Shown piece after piece: positions 31,560 to 43,800 of a DNA stretch of 64,000 bases. Position numbers and translations under genes: made by a program. Where the stretch lies: positions 2,264,434-2,328,433 of the forward strand of contig NW_004454216.1 of assembly GCF_000283155.1 (NCBI RefSeq), read 5' to 3'. The notes beneath the pieces are model-generated. The model ran no database searches, was not told the origin of the DNA, and saw only the letters and a program-made list of their open reading frames with translations. The DNA comes from Ceratotherium simum simum (Eukaryota; Chordata; Mammalia; Perissodactyla; Rhinocerotidae). Each line of letters starts with the position of its first letter. Positions within the stretch are counted from its first letter, which is position 1.

Positions 31560-31675
31560 GTGGTCTGCTGTGTGACTGAATAATTCCTGAAGAATGAAGA
31601 AGATTCAAGAATGTTGGGAGTTCTTTGGTGAACTTTGATAAATGGAAAAAGTATAATTTTTAAAAAGAAAAAAAA
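31560..31675 (+). other. COX17: COX17 probable 3' UTR exon
   Basis: A good acceptor (TTTTTGTCTGTAG) ends at 31559 and is followed by non-repeat sequence running into an A-rich stretch at about 31660-31685. The mammalian COX17 message has a non-coding last exon and the start GTGGTCTGCTGTGTGACTG is consistent with it from memory. A weak variant poly(A) signal GATAAA is at about 31638; no AATAAA is close. The end coordinate is approximate. Confidence 0.65.
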
Positions 31676-32559
31676 AAAAGAAAATATGCCTGGTCAAAAA
31701 TCTTCAGGTGTTTTTGTGTGTGTGTTCCTCACATCCTCCCATGGCATTTATTTATTTTTCTTAAAGGATATAGTATAAACAAATCTTGTAGTATAAGTTT
31801 CTTATGTTCTTCTGTCATTCTGGGAACTCTGGAGATTTTTTGTAAGGAAAAAGCAGATACTGATCTCATCCAGTGAAGTCTCCAAAATTAGGTGCATGGA
31901 AGTAAGAAAATAACCCTTTACGAATTCAGAATGCATATGGTAGCCATATCATCTCATTCAAAATCTTGTTTTTTATTTTTAACTTTCTTAAAGACAAGAA
32001 CTGGACAAGCCTTCAGTCTTAGTATTTTAAATCATTATTATTTCTTTACTAGTTGTCCTTTGGGAAAGTAATTTGTTTAGATTTTGGATCACATTAGGGT
32101 GCCTTGGCTTGGAAGATCTCAACTGTTTGGCATAATTAATCTGTAGATGGCTGGTTACATTTTAGAATAGACTAAAATCATAAGTTTAATGCCTAAGGGC
32201 CAGACAGTTGTCTCTTCTTAATTAGAAGCTGGCCTGGGCCAGAGGCTGGGTTGTGCAAATAAGTCACCAACAAAATAGCGCAGTGCTATAGTGGTACCTG
32301 GAATAGAACATCGAGTGTGGCTCGCTTCCATAGCAGCCCTGTGGTCCTACTAGTTGCTTATGAGCTCATGAAGCAACTGGTCATATTCTACCTTTAAGTA
32401 AACTGAGTTTCCAATCTTAACAACAAAAGATACTGAGGAATGTAAGTAAGAAATATATAGTGTTCATATGTTGTGTGATGGGAAAATTGCCTCTTCTAAA
32501 ATAAAGGAGCTGAATTAAATTATTCTTCAGGATTCTTTCCTAGTTAATTAATTAAGAGC

Positions 32560-32765
32560 ATAGCTTTGAAGTGTGACAGACTTAGGTTTAGCAGCTGGTG
32601 ATGTGGTCTCAAGCAAGTCACGACCTTTTTGGGTCTGTTTTTCTCATCTGAAAGAAAGAAAGAAGCAGGAATAGTAGTAATATCTAACTTACAAGACTGT
32701 GAGTACTGATTAAAATGGTGTCTTAAAGCCTTTGGCACAGTATCTAGCATTTACTGTATTAATGT
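32560..32765 (+). mobile_element. MIR SINE
   Basis: 'ctcaagcaagtcacgacctt', 'gtctgtttttctcatctg' and 'tggcacagtatctagcattt' in order. Confidence 0.75.
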
Positions 32766-33075
32766 TCTCTATTTCTTTGATTCTATATTCGTATTTTCAC
32801 TTGAATATTTGGGTATATTACTTTGATTTTAGTAAGCACTTTATAGTTTTCAGAGCATTCTTCTAGGTGAAGAATAGAATCTCGGACTCCTAAGACAGAT
32901 ATGTACCAACTTCCCACCCAGTACAGATCACTGGCAGATAGTTATCCAAATTCTGCTTGATCCTGGAACTATAAAAAAGAAAAAAAAATCCATAACCTTA
33001 TCACCCAATGTTAATTTTTGATGTGTGCTGTTCCAGACTTTTCTTTTGCATTTATTTATATATATATATATATAT

Positions 33076-33317
33076 TTTTTTTTTTTTGGTGAGGAAGATG
33101 GGCCCTGAGCTAACATCTGCCAATCCTCCTCTTTTGCTGAGGAAGAGTGGCCCTGGGCTAACATCCATGCCCATCTTCCTCCACTTTATATGGGACGCCG
33201 CCACAGCATGGCTTGCCAAGCGGTGTGTCGGTGCACGCCCAGGATCCGAACCGGCGAACCCCGGGCTGCTGCAGCAGAGCGCCTGCACTTAACTGCTTGT
33301 GCCACCAGGCTGGCCCC
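33076..33317 (-). mobile_element. ERE SINE, antisense, in a TA-rich site
   Basis: Two tail units, then the tRNA-like head ending CAGGCTGGCCCC. A TATATATTTTTTT repeat flanks both ends; the left end merges with a (TA)n/(T)n tract at about 33055-33088. Confidence 0.9.
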
Positions 33318-34465
33318 TATATATTTTTTTAAAACAAAAAATGATCTCTCATTTTTCTATATTGCATATTTTTAATGAGATCATAATATTAGTTGCCTTT
33401 TTCCCTTAATATATTTTTCCATCAGTGAGTAGAGTTCTACAATGTGATTTGTATTGGCTGTGTATAAATCCATTTTGTGGCTGGCCATAATTTAACCAAT
33501 TCCCTGTTGTTTGTACATTCATTCATTAAACAGATATTTTGTAGAGTGCCTGCTGTGTGTCAGACACCATTCTAGGAATTGGGTCTTAGTCTTGAACAGG
33601 ATACATACCAGCTACCTAAATTATTTCTGATTTTTTTTTTTTTGTATTTTGTTTTATTGGTTGGTTTTATGGAAATATATAAGGAAGAAAGGAAGAAATT
33701 GCGTGAAATCCCACCAGTCTAAAACAGGACCACTTTTTGGTGACCTTCTTGCCATACATCCCTTTCTGATGTATATACGCTTTTTACTTTGTACTTTTTT
33801 TTGGCTACTCCATAGTAACTCTGCAATGAAAATTTCCATAAGAAAGTCTTTCTGAGCATCCTTTACTAATTACTTACCTAAGCATGGGCCAGTGGCTATT
33901 CATGTTTCAAGGCTTAGATGAGTACTGCCTGACTGATCTCTAGAAAGGGGGTACCCATTTATACCTTAGTGTCTGAGGGTGCCGATTTCCCTAAGCTCTT
34001 AGCGAGGTTAATTTTTTCAACCTTTGCCAATTTGATATGCATGTCACCTGATTTGTAAAGGAACTAAAGCACCCTTCTTGACATCTGGCATAGTTAAGAA
34101 TACATGTCACAAGACACTCTGCCCATCCTTCTCTATTGCTTAAGCCTTCCCAAAGATCACGTGCAGCTTTTCGGTACTAATATACTAATAATAGTAAGAC
34201 AGGTTACTACGATAATTGGAAAAATGAGTAACCTAGCATCCTAGTAGGTGACTGCCACATTCTGACATAATCTCTTTGCTAAGTCCATGCTATTCACAAT
34301 AATTCCCAAACTGTTAATATAGATACATTCACACTTTTTTCTAATTAGTTCCCTTTGTCTAACCTTGAAACAATTGACTTGAAGGTTGATGAGAACAGGA
34401 CCATGTCCCTAGGCAAGGCCTACCTTAGGATAACTATACCTTCCACAGGTCTGATGTGAAGCTGA
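33318..34465. other. Intergenic, no gene recognised
   Basis: Between COX17 and POPDC2. An L2-like scrap lies near 33515-33600; otherwise nothing recognised. Confidence 0.45.
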
Positions 34466-34469
34466 CAGA

Positions 34470-34610
34470 GAAACTGTAATCCTCATTTTATAGGTGAGAA
34501 CAGGCACTCAGAGAAGTTAAGGAAATTGCTCTGGCCAAATAGCTGGTGATCTTGGGTGTGAGTCTTGGTATTAGAGTTCAAGCCCAGTGTTCTTTTCTGT
34601 ACCAGATGTC
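34470..34610 (-). mobile_element. MIR SINE, antisense
   Basis: 'cctcattttataggtgagaa' followed by 'cactcagagaagttaaggaa' as in reversed MIRs. Confidence 0.7.
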
Positions 34611-34639
34611 TAATATAAACATCATGTATTCATAGTTAT

Positions 34640-34930
34640 AAATTCATTTATTCCTTCAGTACATATTTAGTGAAGGCCTGTTATGTGCAGGAAACTGCCC
34701 TACATGTTGAGTATTTATGTGTGAATCAGACATACATGCCGCCCTCAGAGATGAGAGACGGTTTGACTCAACATTTACAGAAGACACACTATATGCCAAC
34801 TATATGCTAAGTAGTGAACAAAGGTTAGTAAGACACAGACCCTGCTCTCAAAGAGCTTATATAAACTATAAAATATAAAGTTGAATATTAAGTGCTATGA
34901 AGAATATTCCAAGATGTTTTCCTAAAAAGT
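34640..34930 (-). mobile_element. L2 fragment, antisense
   Basis: 'ttcattccttcagtacatat' style reversed L2 end followed by a second similar stretch with 'aaagagcttatataaact'. Diverged. Confidence 0.5.
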
Positions 34931-36015
34931 GCATGTGTGAGTATACCCAGCATTTCTTTCTTTAGCTGTTAAAAACTGCTAGATGGTAGTTCCATCTGTG
35001 TCGATTATGGTGCTTTTGACAGCAAGTAATAAATACAAAATACTCGTCCAGGAAAGTCCAGAGTTAGGGCAAGCTCTAGGTGCAATGATATCATAGGTTC
35101 AGTGATGCCATCTAAGAGCCAAGTTATTTTCATCTCAGAGCTCTTTTCCAGGACTGATGAAGCCAATCGTGCTTGCTTATTTAATTGCAACAGAAGAGAG
35201 AGAAATCATTCCCAAGGCAGGAAGTCCCCTTTTTTAGTCCAATTGAGCCAAATTAGGTTATATGTATTTTTTTGGACCAATAATAGTTGTCAACAGAATG
35301 CCTTATGCTGATTGGCTTAAACAGGATCCCCACCTTGGATCCATGTGTAGGTTAAAGAGCAGAACAGAACTGGAATGCTGTTACAAGGAGGAAGAGGCAA
35401 ATGCATATTGAGTAGGTGACCGATTTTCCACTTGTTCACTAAACAACCACGTCAAACTGAATAGTCAAATTGAGTTAGAGGAGCAATTCCTCTCATAGTT
35501 TACTCAATCTTTTGAGAAAAAATTATTGGTAGAACATAGTAAGTTGTCTGATGTTCAGTTTTCATAGAATAGGACGATCAGCAGATGTTCAGGAAACTGT
35601 TCCCTGAAGAGTAGTCTTTATGGAGATCCTTAGGGAGATCTGGATCTGGATGTATTTAACTGCAAGTATCAGAATACCCAGTGGCTTAAGCAGTAAATGT
35701 AGTTTATCTCCTGTCGTGAAGTCTGGAGGTTGAAAGTTTCAGATTTGAGACAATGGCTCCGTAATACTTTGAAGAACCGAGGCTTGTTCTGTTTTTCTGC
35801 TCTTTATCTTTCCCCTCCTTAGGCATATCCTATCTCATGGCTCTGGTAACTTCAAGCATTACATCATCACACAACTGTATTCAAGCCAGGATGAAAGGGA
35901 GCAGGCCTCTTATACTGTCTCTTCCAGGGGGGATGCTTTTCCCAGAAGCTCCCTCCCACACTTCCTCTTATATCTCGTTTGTCACATGACTGCACTTAAA
36001 CCCATTACCATTGAG
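34931..36015. other. Intergenic, decayed repeats, no gene
   Basis: Parts at 35090-35310 and 35640-35990 have the look of old transposon or LTR DNA (for example 'gtatcagaatacccagtggc' and 'ctcatggctctggtaacttc'), but the family could not be fixed. Confidence 0.4.
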
Positions 36016-36021
36016 GAGAAT

Positions 36022-36222
36022 GGGGCAGGCCTGGTGGCGTAGTGGTTATGTTCACGTGCTCCACTTCGACAGCCTGGGATTCACAGGTTTGGATCCCTGG
36101 TGCGGACCTACACACCGCTCGTCAAGCCATGCTGTGGCGGCATCCCACATACAAAATAGGGGGAGATGGGCACAGCTGTTAGCTCAGGGCTAATCTTCCT
36201 CAGCAAAAAAAAAAAAAAAAAA
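36022..36222 (+). mobile_element. ERE SINE with a single tail unit
   Basis: Diverged head GGGGCAGGCCTGGTGGCGTA, B-box-like GGTTTGGATCC, one 'gctgttagctcagggctaat' unit, then a long A tail. Confidence 0.88.
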
Positions 36223-36714
36223 AGGATATTATGCTTGGCTTTGACTAGTATTAATTCAGGCCCTGGCAACTGGGGGAGAAGCCCACCTTCTTTAACGTGG
36301 CCCAAGAGAAATCACAGTTCCATAAACGAAGGAGCAAGGCTCTAGGATAGGCAACCAGCAGGTCTGCCTAAGATCAGCTTGGCCGTGTGTGTCCAAAGCT
36401 GAAAATTACGCCTCCATTCCATTTTAGTATCTACATTAGGAAAGCATTCATCTCAAGCCCAGTGTTTCTCAAACTATATGTGGTGAAGAACCAGTACTGG
36501 GAAAATGAAATAAAAAAAAATAGACTAAAAAAAGAACACTAAACAAGCTGAAAGTTTTTATTAAATTCAAAGGCCATAAGTTTCTCTTTCAAATTGCTGT
36601 AAAAATGTCTAAGTACTCTCCATATCTGCCCTTGTCTCATCATGGACCGTAACAGTGTGCGGACAAGCCGCGGTTCATGACTACACTTGGAGAGGCACTG
36701 GTAGCCAGCTGACT

Positions 36715-37135
36715 TCATGATCTGGCCCCAGCCTGGCTCGTGGCCCGCCGCTCCCTTTGATTCACCTACAACAAGCTGTTCTCAGTTACCAGAATATGCC
36801 GTGTATGTTTGTTTTACTTCTGGACTTGACTTCACATTTTGTTCTCCCTTCCTGGAATGCCCTCCCCTAGCTGGGGAGCACCTAGTCATCTTTTTAGACT
36901 AGCTTAAATGTCACCTTCCCTGTGATGTTTTTCCTCGATTCTTGCTCCCCCAGCAGTGTGTCCTTGGAACCCCGAGTATCCTTATTTTATTGGGTGGCAG
37001 TTATCTCCGGGTCAGTCTCCCTCACTAGACCAAAAGTTCCTTGAAGGTGGTAGTTGTCTTGATCTTCTTTATATCGTCTGTTCCTGGTGCACATTCTTTG
37101 CCCTAAATAAATGCTTATTGGATTGAATCGACTCA
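36715..37135 (+). mobile_element. L2 LINE 3' end
   Basis: 'ttcctggaatgccctcccct', 'aaatgtcaccttccctgtga' and an 'aataaatgcttattggattg' end are L2 landmarks. Confidence 0.75.
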
Positions 37136-37499
37136 ACAAATGATGTGACTTCTGTTTCTTTCCTTTTATTCTAGCCCCAAAATTTTCTACTGTGCTTCTG
37201 CCTGCTTGTTTGTGGGTTTCCTTATAAGAACATACCATTTTGACATGCAAATTTTTCTTTCCTCTTCTATCAGATCTGGATTTAAAAACAAGATACAACT
37301 TTCCATTGTTGTGTTCCCATCATAGGTCCTATCCTACAGGCATCGATGTGACTGTCACTGCAGGCAGCATGTGGGTTTGTGCACCCATGATGCCACCCCA
37401 GCAGCGTGTTCAAATGCCCTGTAGCAATAAATGAGCTTGTATATGGATACATATAAACTCACAAAAGTACCCAGCAAGGTGGAACAGCACAGAGAACAT

Positions 37500-37636
37500 A
37501 TGATTTAGAGTCACAGTGACCTAGACTTCAGTCCTTATTCACATACTATCTCTGTGACCTTGGGCAAGTTCCTTAACCTCTCTGAGCCTGTTTTCTTCCA
37601 TGAAAAAAAAGTTATCATGGGATGACACGAGGAAAG
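37500..37636 (+). mobile_element. MIR SINE, cut by an ERE
   Basis: 'ctctgtgaccttgggcaagt' and 'cttaacctctctgagcctgt' are MIR core landmarks. Confidence 0.8.
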
Positions 37637-37648
37637 AATAACTGCTTG

Positions 37649-37887
37649 GGGCTGGCCCGGTGGCACAAGTGGTTGAGTGCGTGCACTCTGCTGCGGTGGC
37701 CCGGGGTTCGCCTGTTCGGATCCCGGGCGTGCACCGACACACCACTTGTGAAGCCATGCTGTGGTGGCGTCCCATATCAAGTGGAGGAAGATGGGCATGG
37801 ATGTTAGCCCAGGGCCAGTCTTCCTCAGCAAAAAGAGGAGGATTGGCAGATGTTAGCTCAGGGCCAGTCTTCCTCACAAAACAATAA
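37649..37887 (+). mobile_element. ERE SINE with clean 12-base target duplication
   Basis: Head GGGCTGGCCCGGTGGCACAA, B-box-like GTTCGGATCC, two tail units. AATAACTGCTTG flanks both ends (37637-37648 and 37888-37899). Confidence 0.94.
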
Positions 37888-38429
37888 AATAACTGCTTGA
37901 TACATGTTAGTCCCCTCTGCTCAGATGTGCACGTGTGTGGATTGACAAGGAAGGCAGGCTAAGAACAGTAGTCAGTGGATCTGCCTGTCTCTTTAAAGGG
38001 CCAGGGCCAGCCCATTAGCCAGTCTTGCTGAGAAAGATGACCTGCTTTGAAATTCTATCTTGGGCAGAGCCTAGGTTGCTTCTCTGTTCCTGTGCTTCTG
38101 ATTTCCTTGCACACAGCTGGCAGGGACAGCTACCCTGGCAGCGCAGGGGGCGCATGACTAAGGTGGAAGGATGAGCAGCTGCTGCTTGCTAAGGGGGGTG
38201 GGTTGGTTGGGAGGCAGGCAGGTGACAGAAAAGCAGCATATGGAAATCCCCAGACTCCACTGCTCAAATGACATCACAGATCCGAACCATTGCTGGGAGG
38301 AGGCACTGAGGCCTTTCCTTCTCCAGCCACTGGCTAGCTCTTTTCCTTTACCATGGATTTTCTCCCCCTTCAACTTTAGAAAGGAGAGAACGAGATGCAC
38401 GTTTATCGGGCAGATTTTAATTACATTTG

Positions 38430-38775
38430 AAAAACTGGCTTCCGTCAACATGCCCTACATTTTCACACTTCTGTGCCTCTGCTTCTGCTGTCCCCACCAC
38501 TACAAATTCTCTTCTCCCTCTAGCTACCTGGTTAATCCAACCCCTACACCTCAACTCAAATGTTGGCTCTCAGTCTCCCTTCCTCTGTGCCACACCTGCG
38601 TCTAGGCTGCCGCCTCTCTAACTGTAGCTCAGTTATCATGCTTCACACACTGAATTGCCATTGTTTTTTGAGGTATCCTTCCCTTGATAGAGGGAAAGCT
38701 TCTCTTGTGAATCTTTGATTCTCTAGGTGCTTGGCTCATAGTAGACACTCAATAAATATTTGTTGAATTGAAAAC
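38430..38775 (+). mobile_element. L2 LINE 3' end
   Basis: Ends 'actcaataaatatttgttga' after 'ggtgcttggctcatagtaga'; upstream text fits L2. Confidence 0.7.
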
Positions 38776-39129
38776 TTCTACTCCTTGGCATATTTGATGA
38801 TTTCTAATTTCTCTCTAATTTTAGCTAGATTTTAGAAGTATAATAAAAGTCCCTATGGGTTGAGCACTTCATTAGTTCTGGAAGGTTACTGGGTGCTTTC
38901 CCTGTACCTCAGGGGCAGTAGGAGGGATGGTAGTAAGTGTTAACCAGCAGCAAGGAAAAAAACCAAGGAGTCATTTGGAAGCCAGAGAGACATTTCTTAG
39001 TTTAATGTTTGCATATTCCAGATTTATTTCTTAGTGACCCAAAGTAGATCCCAAGTTCACCCAGAAGTTCCTTGAACGTCATCAGAATTCCTGGGGAGGG
39101 GGGGAGTCATGGATCTGTATTTCCACTTA

Positions 39130-39365
39130 CCGTGCAAACTACTTGGGACACAGCAGTAAGTCTGAGAGACGTGGGTTCAAATCCTGGCTCTGCCACTTGT
39201 GACCTGAGGAAACTTGTTACCTCTCTGAGCCTCATTTTTTTCTCATATCTAGGAGGAGGATAATATTTATTTGGAAGGTTTTTGTGATGTCTAAATAATA
39301 AGTGTGTGAAGTGCCTAATCTAGGTCTGGCACTTTGTAAGTGTTTAATAGGTGGTAGTTATTATG
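39130..39365 (+). mobile_element. MIR SINE
   Basis: 'ggttcaaatcctggctctgc', 'acctctctgagcctcatttt' and a 'gtaagtgtttaataggtggt' end, close to full length. Confidence 0.85.
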
Positions 39366-40372
39366 ATTTGCAAATAGTGGGGTGGGTAGGGTGATGGTCT
39401 GAGCAATGTATTACCATTGTATGAACTATTACTAGATCCAGATATATGCAGGGGAAAGTCAGCTTAGAATTGAAAAAGCTGCTTTGCATAGCTATTTTTG
39501 TTTAATGGATGTCAAATCCCGAGTGATATTTACAATGTGACTTAACAAAGGCCTTCAAGGGATTTTCCAGTTCTCACTGTAAGGATTTTTTCAGATAATA
39601 GTCCCATACTTTCCTCCTTTTATGTGTCCTACCTCAGGAGAGCCCCTAGCCCTCCCCACAGGGAGCTCTGGACAGAGTCCTGCCTGAGGTGTTGTGGTAA
39701 ATTCTGTGCTCACTTTTCCATTGTCGTCTGTCGCCCCCCCTACCTTTGCCCCAGAGTCTTATCTTGTCCTCTGGGGAGGTATGTTAAGTGCTCTGCCAGC
39801 CTGCCTCTGTGCCTGGCCTGTTTTTTCTCACTGCCAGTACCTCTTGGATTCCAATTCCAAACATGGTATCCATCTGGGGTCACCCTTTCTTCCGGTGCCA
39901 AGAGAGACGCATTCCAAATGGAACACAAGTGTGCCTCCCGTGCTGGGCTCTCCTCATTCTGTTTGGGGACAACAGAGAGCAGGATGTGGCCACTTTATCC
40001 CTCACTGCTGAAGTTTTCAGGCCCATAGTCCTATCTTTTCCTCGCAGCAATCTAGGTTTTCTGCTAAAAGCCAAATGTGAAGCCTGTCCTAAGAAACCCG
40101 GAGCCAAGGAAGCTCGCCAAAGCTCTGCGGAGAGGGCCAGAGCCTTGCTGAGGGAGAGAGAGACGAAAAAACAGTTTTTAAATTCTCCATGAAGTGTGCT
40201 ATGTTCTGCCATTCATTCCCGAGGCTACTGGAAACATTCCTTCCAGGAAAGGTGGAATTGGTGATGAGAAGCCGGAGGTGAGAAGACATCTGGGAGGACA
40301 GATTAATCCATTTTCTGAGTTTCCTATGTGGGGGTAGTCTTAGAGCCCCGCAAGGCTTTGAGACGCCCTGAG
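39366..40372. other. POPDC2: POPDC2 upstream region and probable 5' UTR
   Basis: No recognised repeat. Open frames at 39624-40192 have no recognisable similarity. The 5' UTR and promoter of POPDC2 must lie in or before this stretch; two M-CAT motifs are at 40214-40241. Confidence 0.4.
40214..40241 (+). promoter_or_regulatory. POPDC2: M-CAT (TEAD) motifs upstream of POPDC2
   Basis: CATTCCC at 40214-40220 and a perfect M-CAT core CATTCCT at 40235-40241, about 130-160 bases before the POPDC2 ATG. M-CAT boxes bind TEAD factors in heart and muscle genes. The start of transcription is not known here. Confidence 0.35.
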
Positions 40373-40863
40373 ATGAGCGCCAACAGCAGCGCGGGGGGCC
40401 AGCTCCTCTGGCAGGGGCCGGTGTGCACCGGCTGGAGGCAGGACCTGGAAGGGGCTCTCTACCACCTGGCCAACTGCTTCCTGCTCCTGGGCTTCATGGG
40501 GGGCAGCGGGGTGTACGGATGCTTCTACCTCTTTGGCTTCCTGGGCACGGGCTACCTGTGCTGCATGCTGTGGGGCTGGTTCCACGCCTGCGGCCTGGAC
40601 GTCGTCCTCTGGAGCTTCCTGACGACAGCGGCCTGCGCGCTCCAGCTGGCACTCCTGGTGTACCGCCTGCGCGGGGACACCCTCCCTGAGGAGTTCCATC
40701 TCCTCTACAAGACACTGTGCCTGCCCCTGCAGGTGCCCCTGCAGACCTACAAGGAGATTGTCCACTGCTGCGAGGAGCGGGTCTTAACTCTGGCCACTGA
40801 CCAGACCTATGCTGTGGAGGGCGAGACCCCCATCAACCGTCTGTCCCTGCTGCTCTCCGGCCG
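40373..40863 (+). CDS. POPDC2: POPDC2 coding exon 1
   Basis: Starts MSANSSAGGQLLWQG and ends NRLSLLLSG plus two bases of Arg164, then donor GTAAGC. It carries the membrane segments and the first part of the Popeye domain. GC is clearly higher than in the flanks, which produces long chance frames on both strands here. Confidence 0.96.
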
Positions 40864-43800
40864 GTAAGCTCTTCTGTCACCGCCCCAGGTTTCTTCCCCT
40901 TGCCCACGCTTCTCCTTTCCCACTGTATCCCTTTCCATTTCGTGTTCCCTTCCATTGAGGGAAGGATGTGGCAAGTCAAACGAACCAAAATAGATTTTTC
41001 TAAGCATGGGTTTGCTTCCCCTTTCTTAGCATTTCCAAGAGGAAATTAGATCATGAGACATCTTCTTGGTTGGCAGGAAGGTTTGTGTGTACGCTTGCCA
41101 CTGGGAGTTGTGGGGTGAGTGTTTCTCAAGCATGGGTCTGAAATGACCACACACAAACACACACACCAGTGTGTCATGCCTAAGCTGCAGCAAAATCTCT
41201 GTAAGCTTAGAGAAACCGAACATTTCAAGAAGATTAATTTGTTCCTTCCATATGCATTCAACATTTGCTAAGTGCCGACTACGTGCAGGGAACAGCACCA
41301 AAACGGGGAGGGTTTCCTGTAACCCCTGTTCCCGGCCAGGGCATCAATGAAACAGGCCCAGGTGTGTTGGGGGTGTCCTGTACAGACTCCAAGGTAAAGC
41401 CATTCTGTATACACCCAGGTATGGAAAGGGAATACCCCTTGTCCACTTTTCCATTTCCAGTTGTTCTATTGAGATCCTTACAGACCAAGAAGTCAAGTAC
41501 TGTAAATCTGAGGGCCAGACAGTGAGGGAAGAGTAATGTTGCCCAGACATGTTTAGTTGAGGATTTGCTGGAGACACCTGGCTGGCTCCTCTTAAGAAGG
41601 CTGACAGTCAGACATTAGCAGAAATGGTCTTAGTCAGGGTTAGTGTACGCCCAATCAGCCTGCACGTGAGCCTTGGCCATTGGCTGATGTCTTCTGAACA
41701 AATACCATGGGGCTCTGTGCTGCACGTTTGGTAGGCAGTTGTGGTTCTTGGAAATATTGCCTTAGTGGGACTTGTATGTGAGATAACCTGGGATGCTTGG
41801 TCTGGCTCTGTGGAAAGCAAGCAGAGTATTTCAAAAGCTTTGTCCTTCATTTCCTCCCCTGCTTTCTTGAGACCAGGAGAATATGGTAGAAAAGATCAGA
41901 TAGTAATCAGAAGGCTCTGAGGCCAAGGAAAAAAAAAGAAACCAGATAAGACTGCCAACCACACGGTGAGGAAAAAAAAAGAATTTGAGGATGATGATGA
42001 TGGTACCATAACAACTACTTCTAGTAATCCTATACATTTCTGTATTAATTTATAGAATCGAAAGTGTTGTGTAGACATTTTTTGATTTTATTTGGCTCAG
42101 AGGTCCTGGGTTGAATGAGCTATGAGGTTTTCTGGGGAGACATTTCATTTCATTTATGAGTGAATCAAAGTATAAACAAATGCAATTATTTGTAAACAAA
42201 TACGTGTGAATACAAAAACATTATGACTGTTGCCAAAATGTTTGCCACCTACAGTTCCATGCTTAAAAGAAACACAACTTAGGAAATATGCTTATTCATG
42301 AGATCCGTGAGGTTTTTTGCTCCTCCTGGCTCCTCTCTTCAAAGGAGGGAGTTAAGACTGGTGGGAGAAACACCCACTCTGCCTGTATGGTGCTCGTTTG
42401 TGGAAGGATATTATGATTATTGTATGGCTCAGGTATCTTTTATATGATGGATTTACCATGAACTTGTATAAGACCACTTTTCTGTGAAGGGGAGAAGGGG
42501 GCTTGGCTCCTCAGTGTGGCTTTTCCTAGTATACTTAGCATCAAAAACCCAAGTCAGAAATTAGACAATTTTGATTTTTTTTCCTACTTTTCAAGGCTTG
42601 GAGTAAGAGTTTTGTTTTGTTATCTTTCAATGTCATCCTGTCTCAACTTTGCTAAATTGGAGCTGGGGGAAGATACTTCTAGACTATGACCAGGCTCCAG
42701 TTTTAAAGGAGAATCATTGTACCCTTGGCTCATTACAGTGAGGTCCCAAACACCTCGAAGCAGCGGACAAGAACTCCATGCTAGGAAGTGGGGGCTTCTT
42801 GTGCAGACCTCCCTGTCTCACATGCAGACTCTCACCTGGAGCCCTTTGCTGAAACCTCAGACATTCTTTTTTATTTTAATAAAGTCAATCAGTCCTTTTC
42901 AAGACTCAGAAAGACGAAGTGACTTCCTCAAAGTTTATCACCCTCTTAAGCTGTGCTTAACTGTTTGAGAGTTTCTCGTATATAAAATTCAAAGCACAAA
43001 CTCCTACAGGCACAGCCTCCTAAGCAGGCAACTGGATGTCTAAGCTATTCACGTAGGAGGAAATTACCTGTCGTCCAGGAGATCAGGAAGGAAGAAGAGA
43101 CTCAGATGATAAAGGACACAGGACACCAATTTAAGTGGTTTTAGGGAGCCATGCAGGCTCATTAGATGTTATTCACACTCTAAAATGTTGTCACTCCTTG
43201 GTGGCTGGCTTAAGTGGCCAGATTCCTTGCCTGAGGAGACGGTGGGAGGATCTGATCTATCTTCTCTTGTCTTTCTTCCTTTATTCGAGAAGTTTTTCCT
43301 TGAGATTTTGGTCCCCTTTTATGGTGACACAAGTGAGTTCATTTGTTTGATCCTTCTTTCCTTCTTTCCTTTCTCCCTCCCTTCCTTCCTTTCTTCCTTC
43401 CCCTCTTCCAAAAATATTTATTGAGTGCTAGGGACTAGGGATCCAGTGCTAAAATATGAAAAATATTACCCTTGTACTATGGAGCTCACAATCCATCAAG
43501 AAAGTCAATAATTAACATTTGACATAGTGGTGAATAATAGACATAATATTTCCAGGGAGAAATGCAAAGTGCAATGAGAGCACGTAACCGGTGGATCTAA
43601 GTTTTCTGGGGAGGTCGGACAAGACTTCCTGAAGAAGGAATGTTCAAGCTGAGATCTGAGGAGAATGTGGGGATTGGGAAGAGGCCCAGAAAGATGGAAG
43701 AGAATATGTGAAGAGTCTGAGGCAGGAGAGCATGACACTTCATTTTCTCTTGTATTCTTTCATTACTCAGGGAAGTTCTGCCTGGCTATGTATATATATT

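Noticed and set aside
40328..40372. Upstream in-frame ATG that would extend POPDC2 by 15 residues
   Set aside because: The family starts at MSANSS; the extension looks unconserved.
40340..40765. Minus-strand frame of 141 codons and a plus-strand second frame over POPDC2 exon 1
   Set aside because: Shadows of the GC-rich coding exon in other frames.
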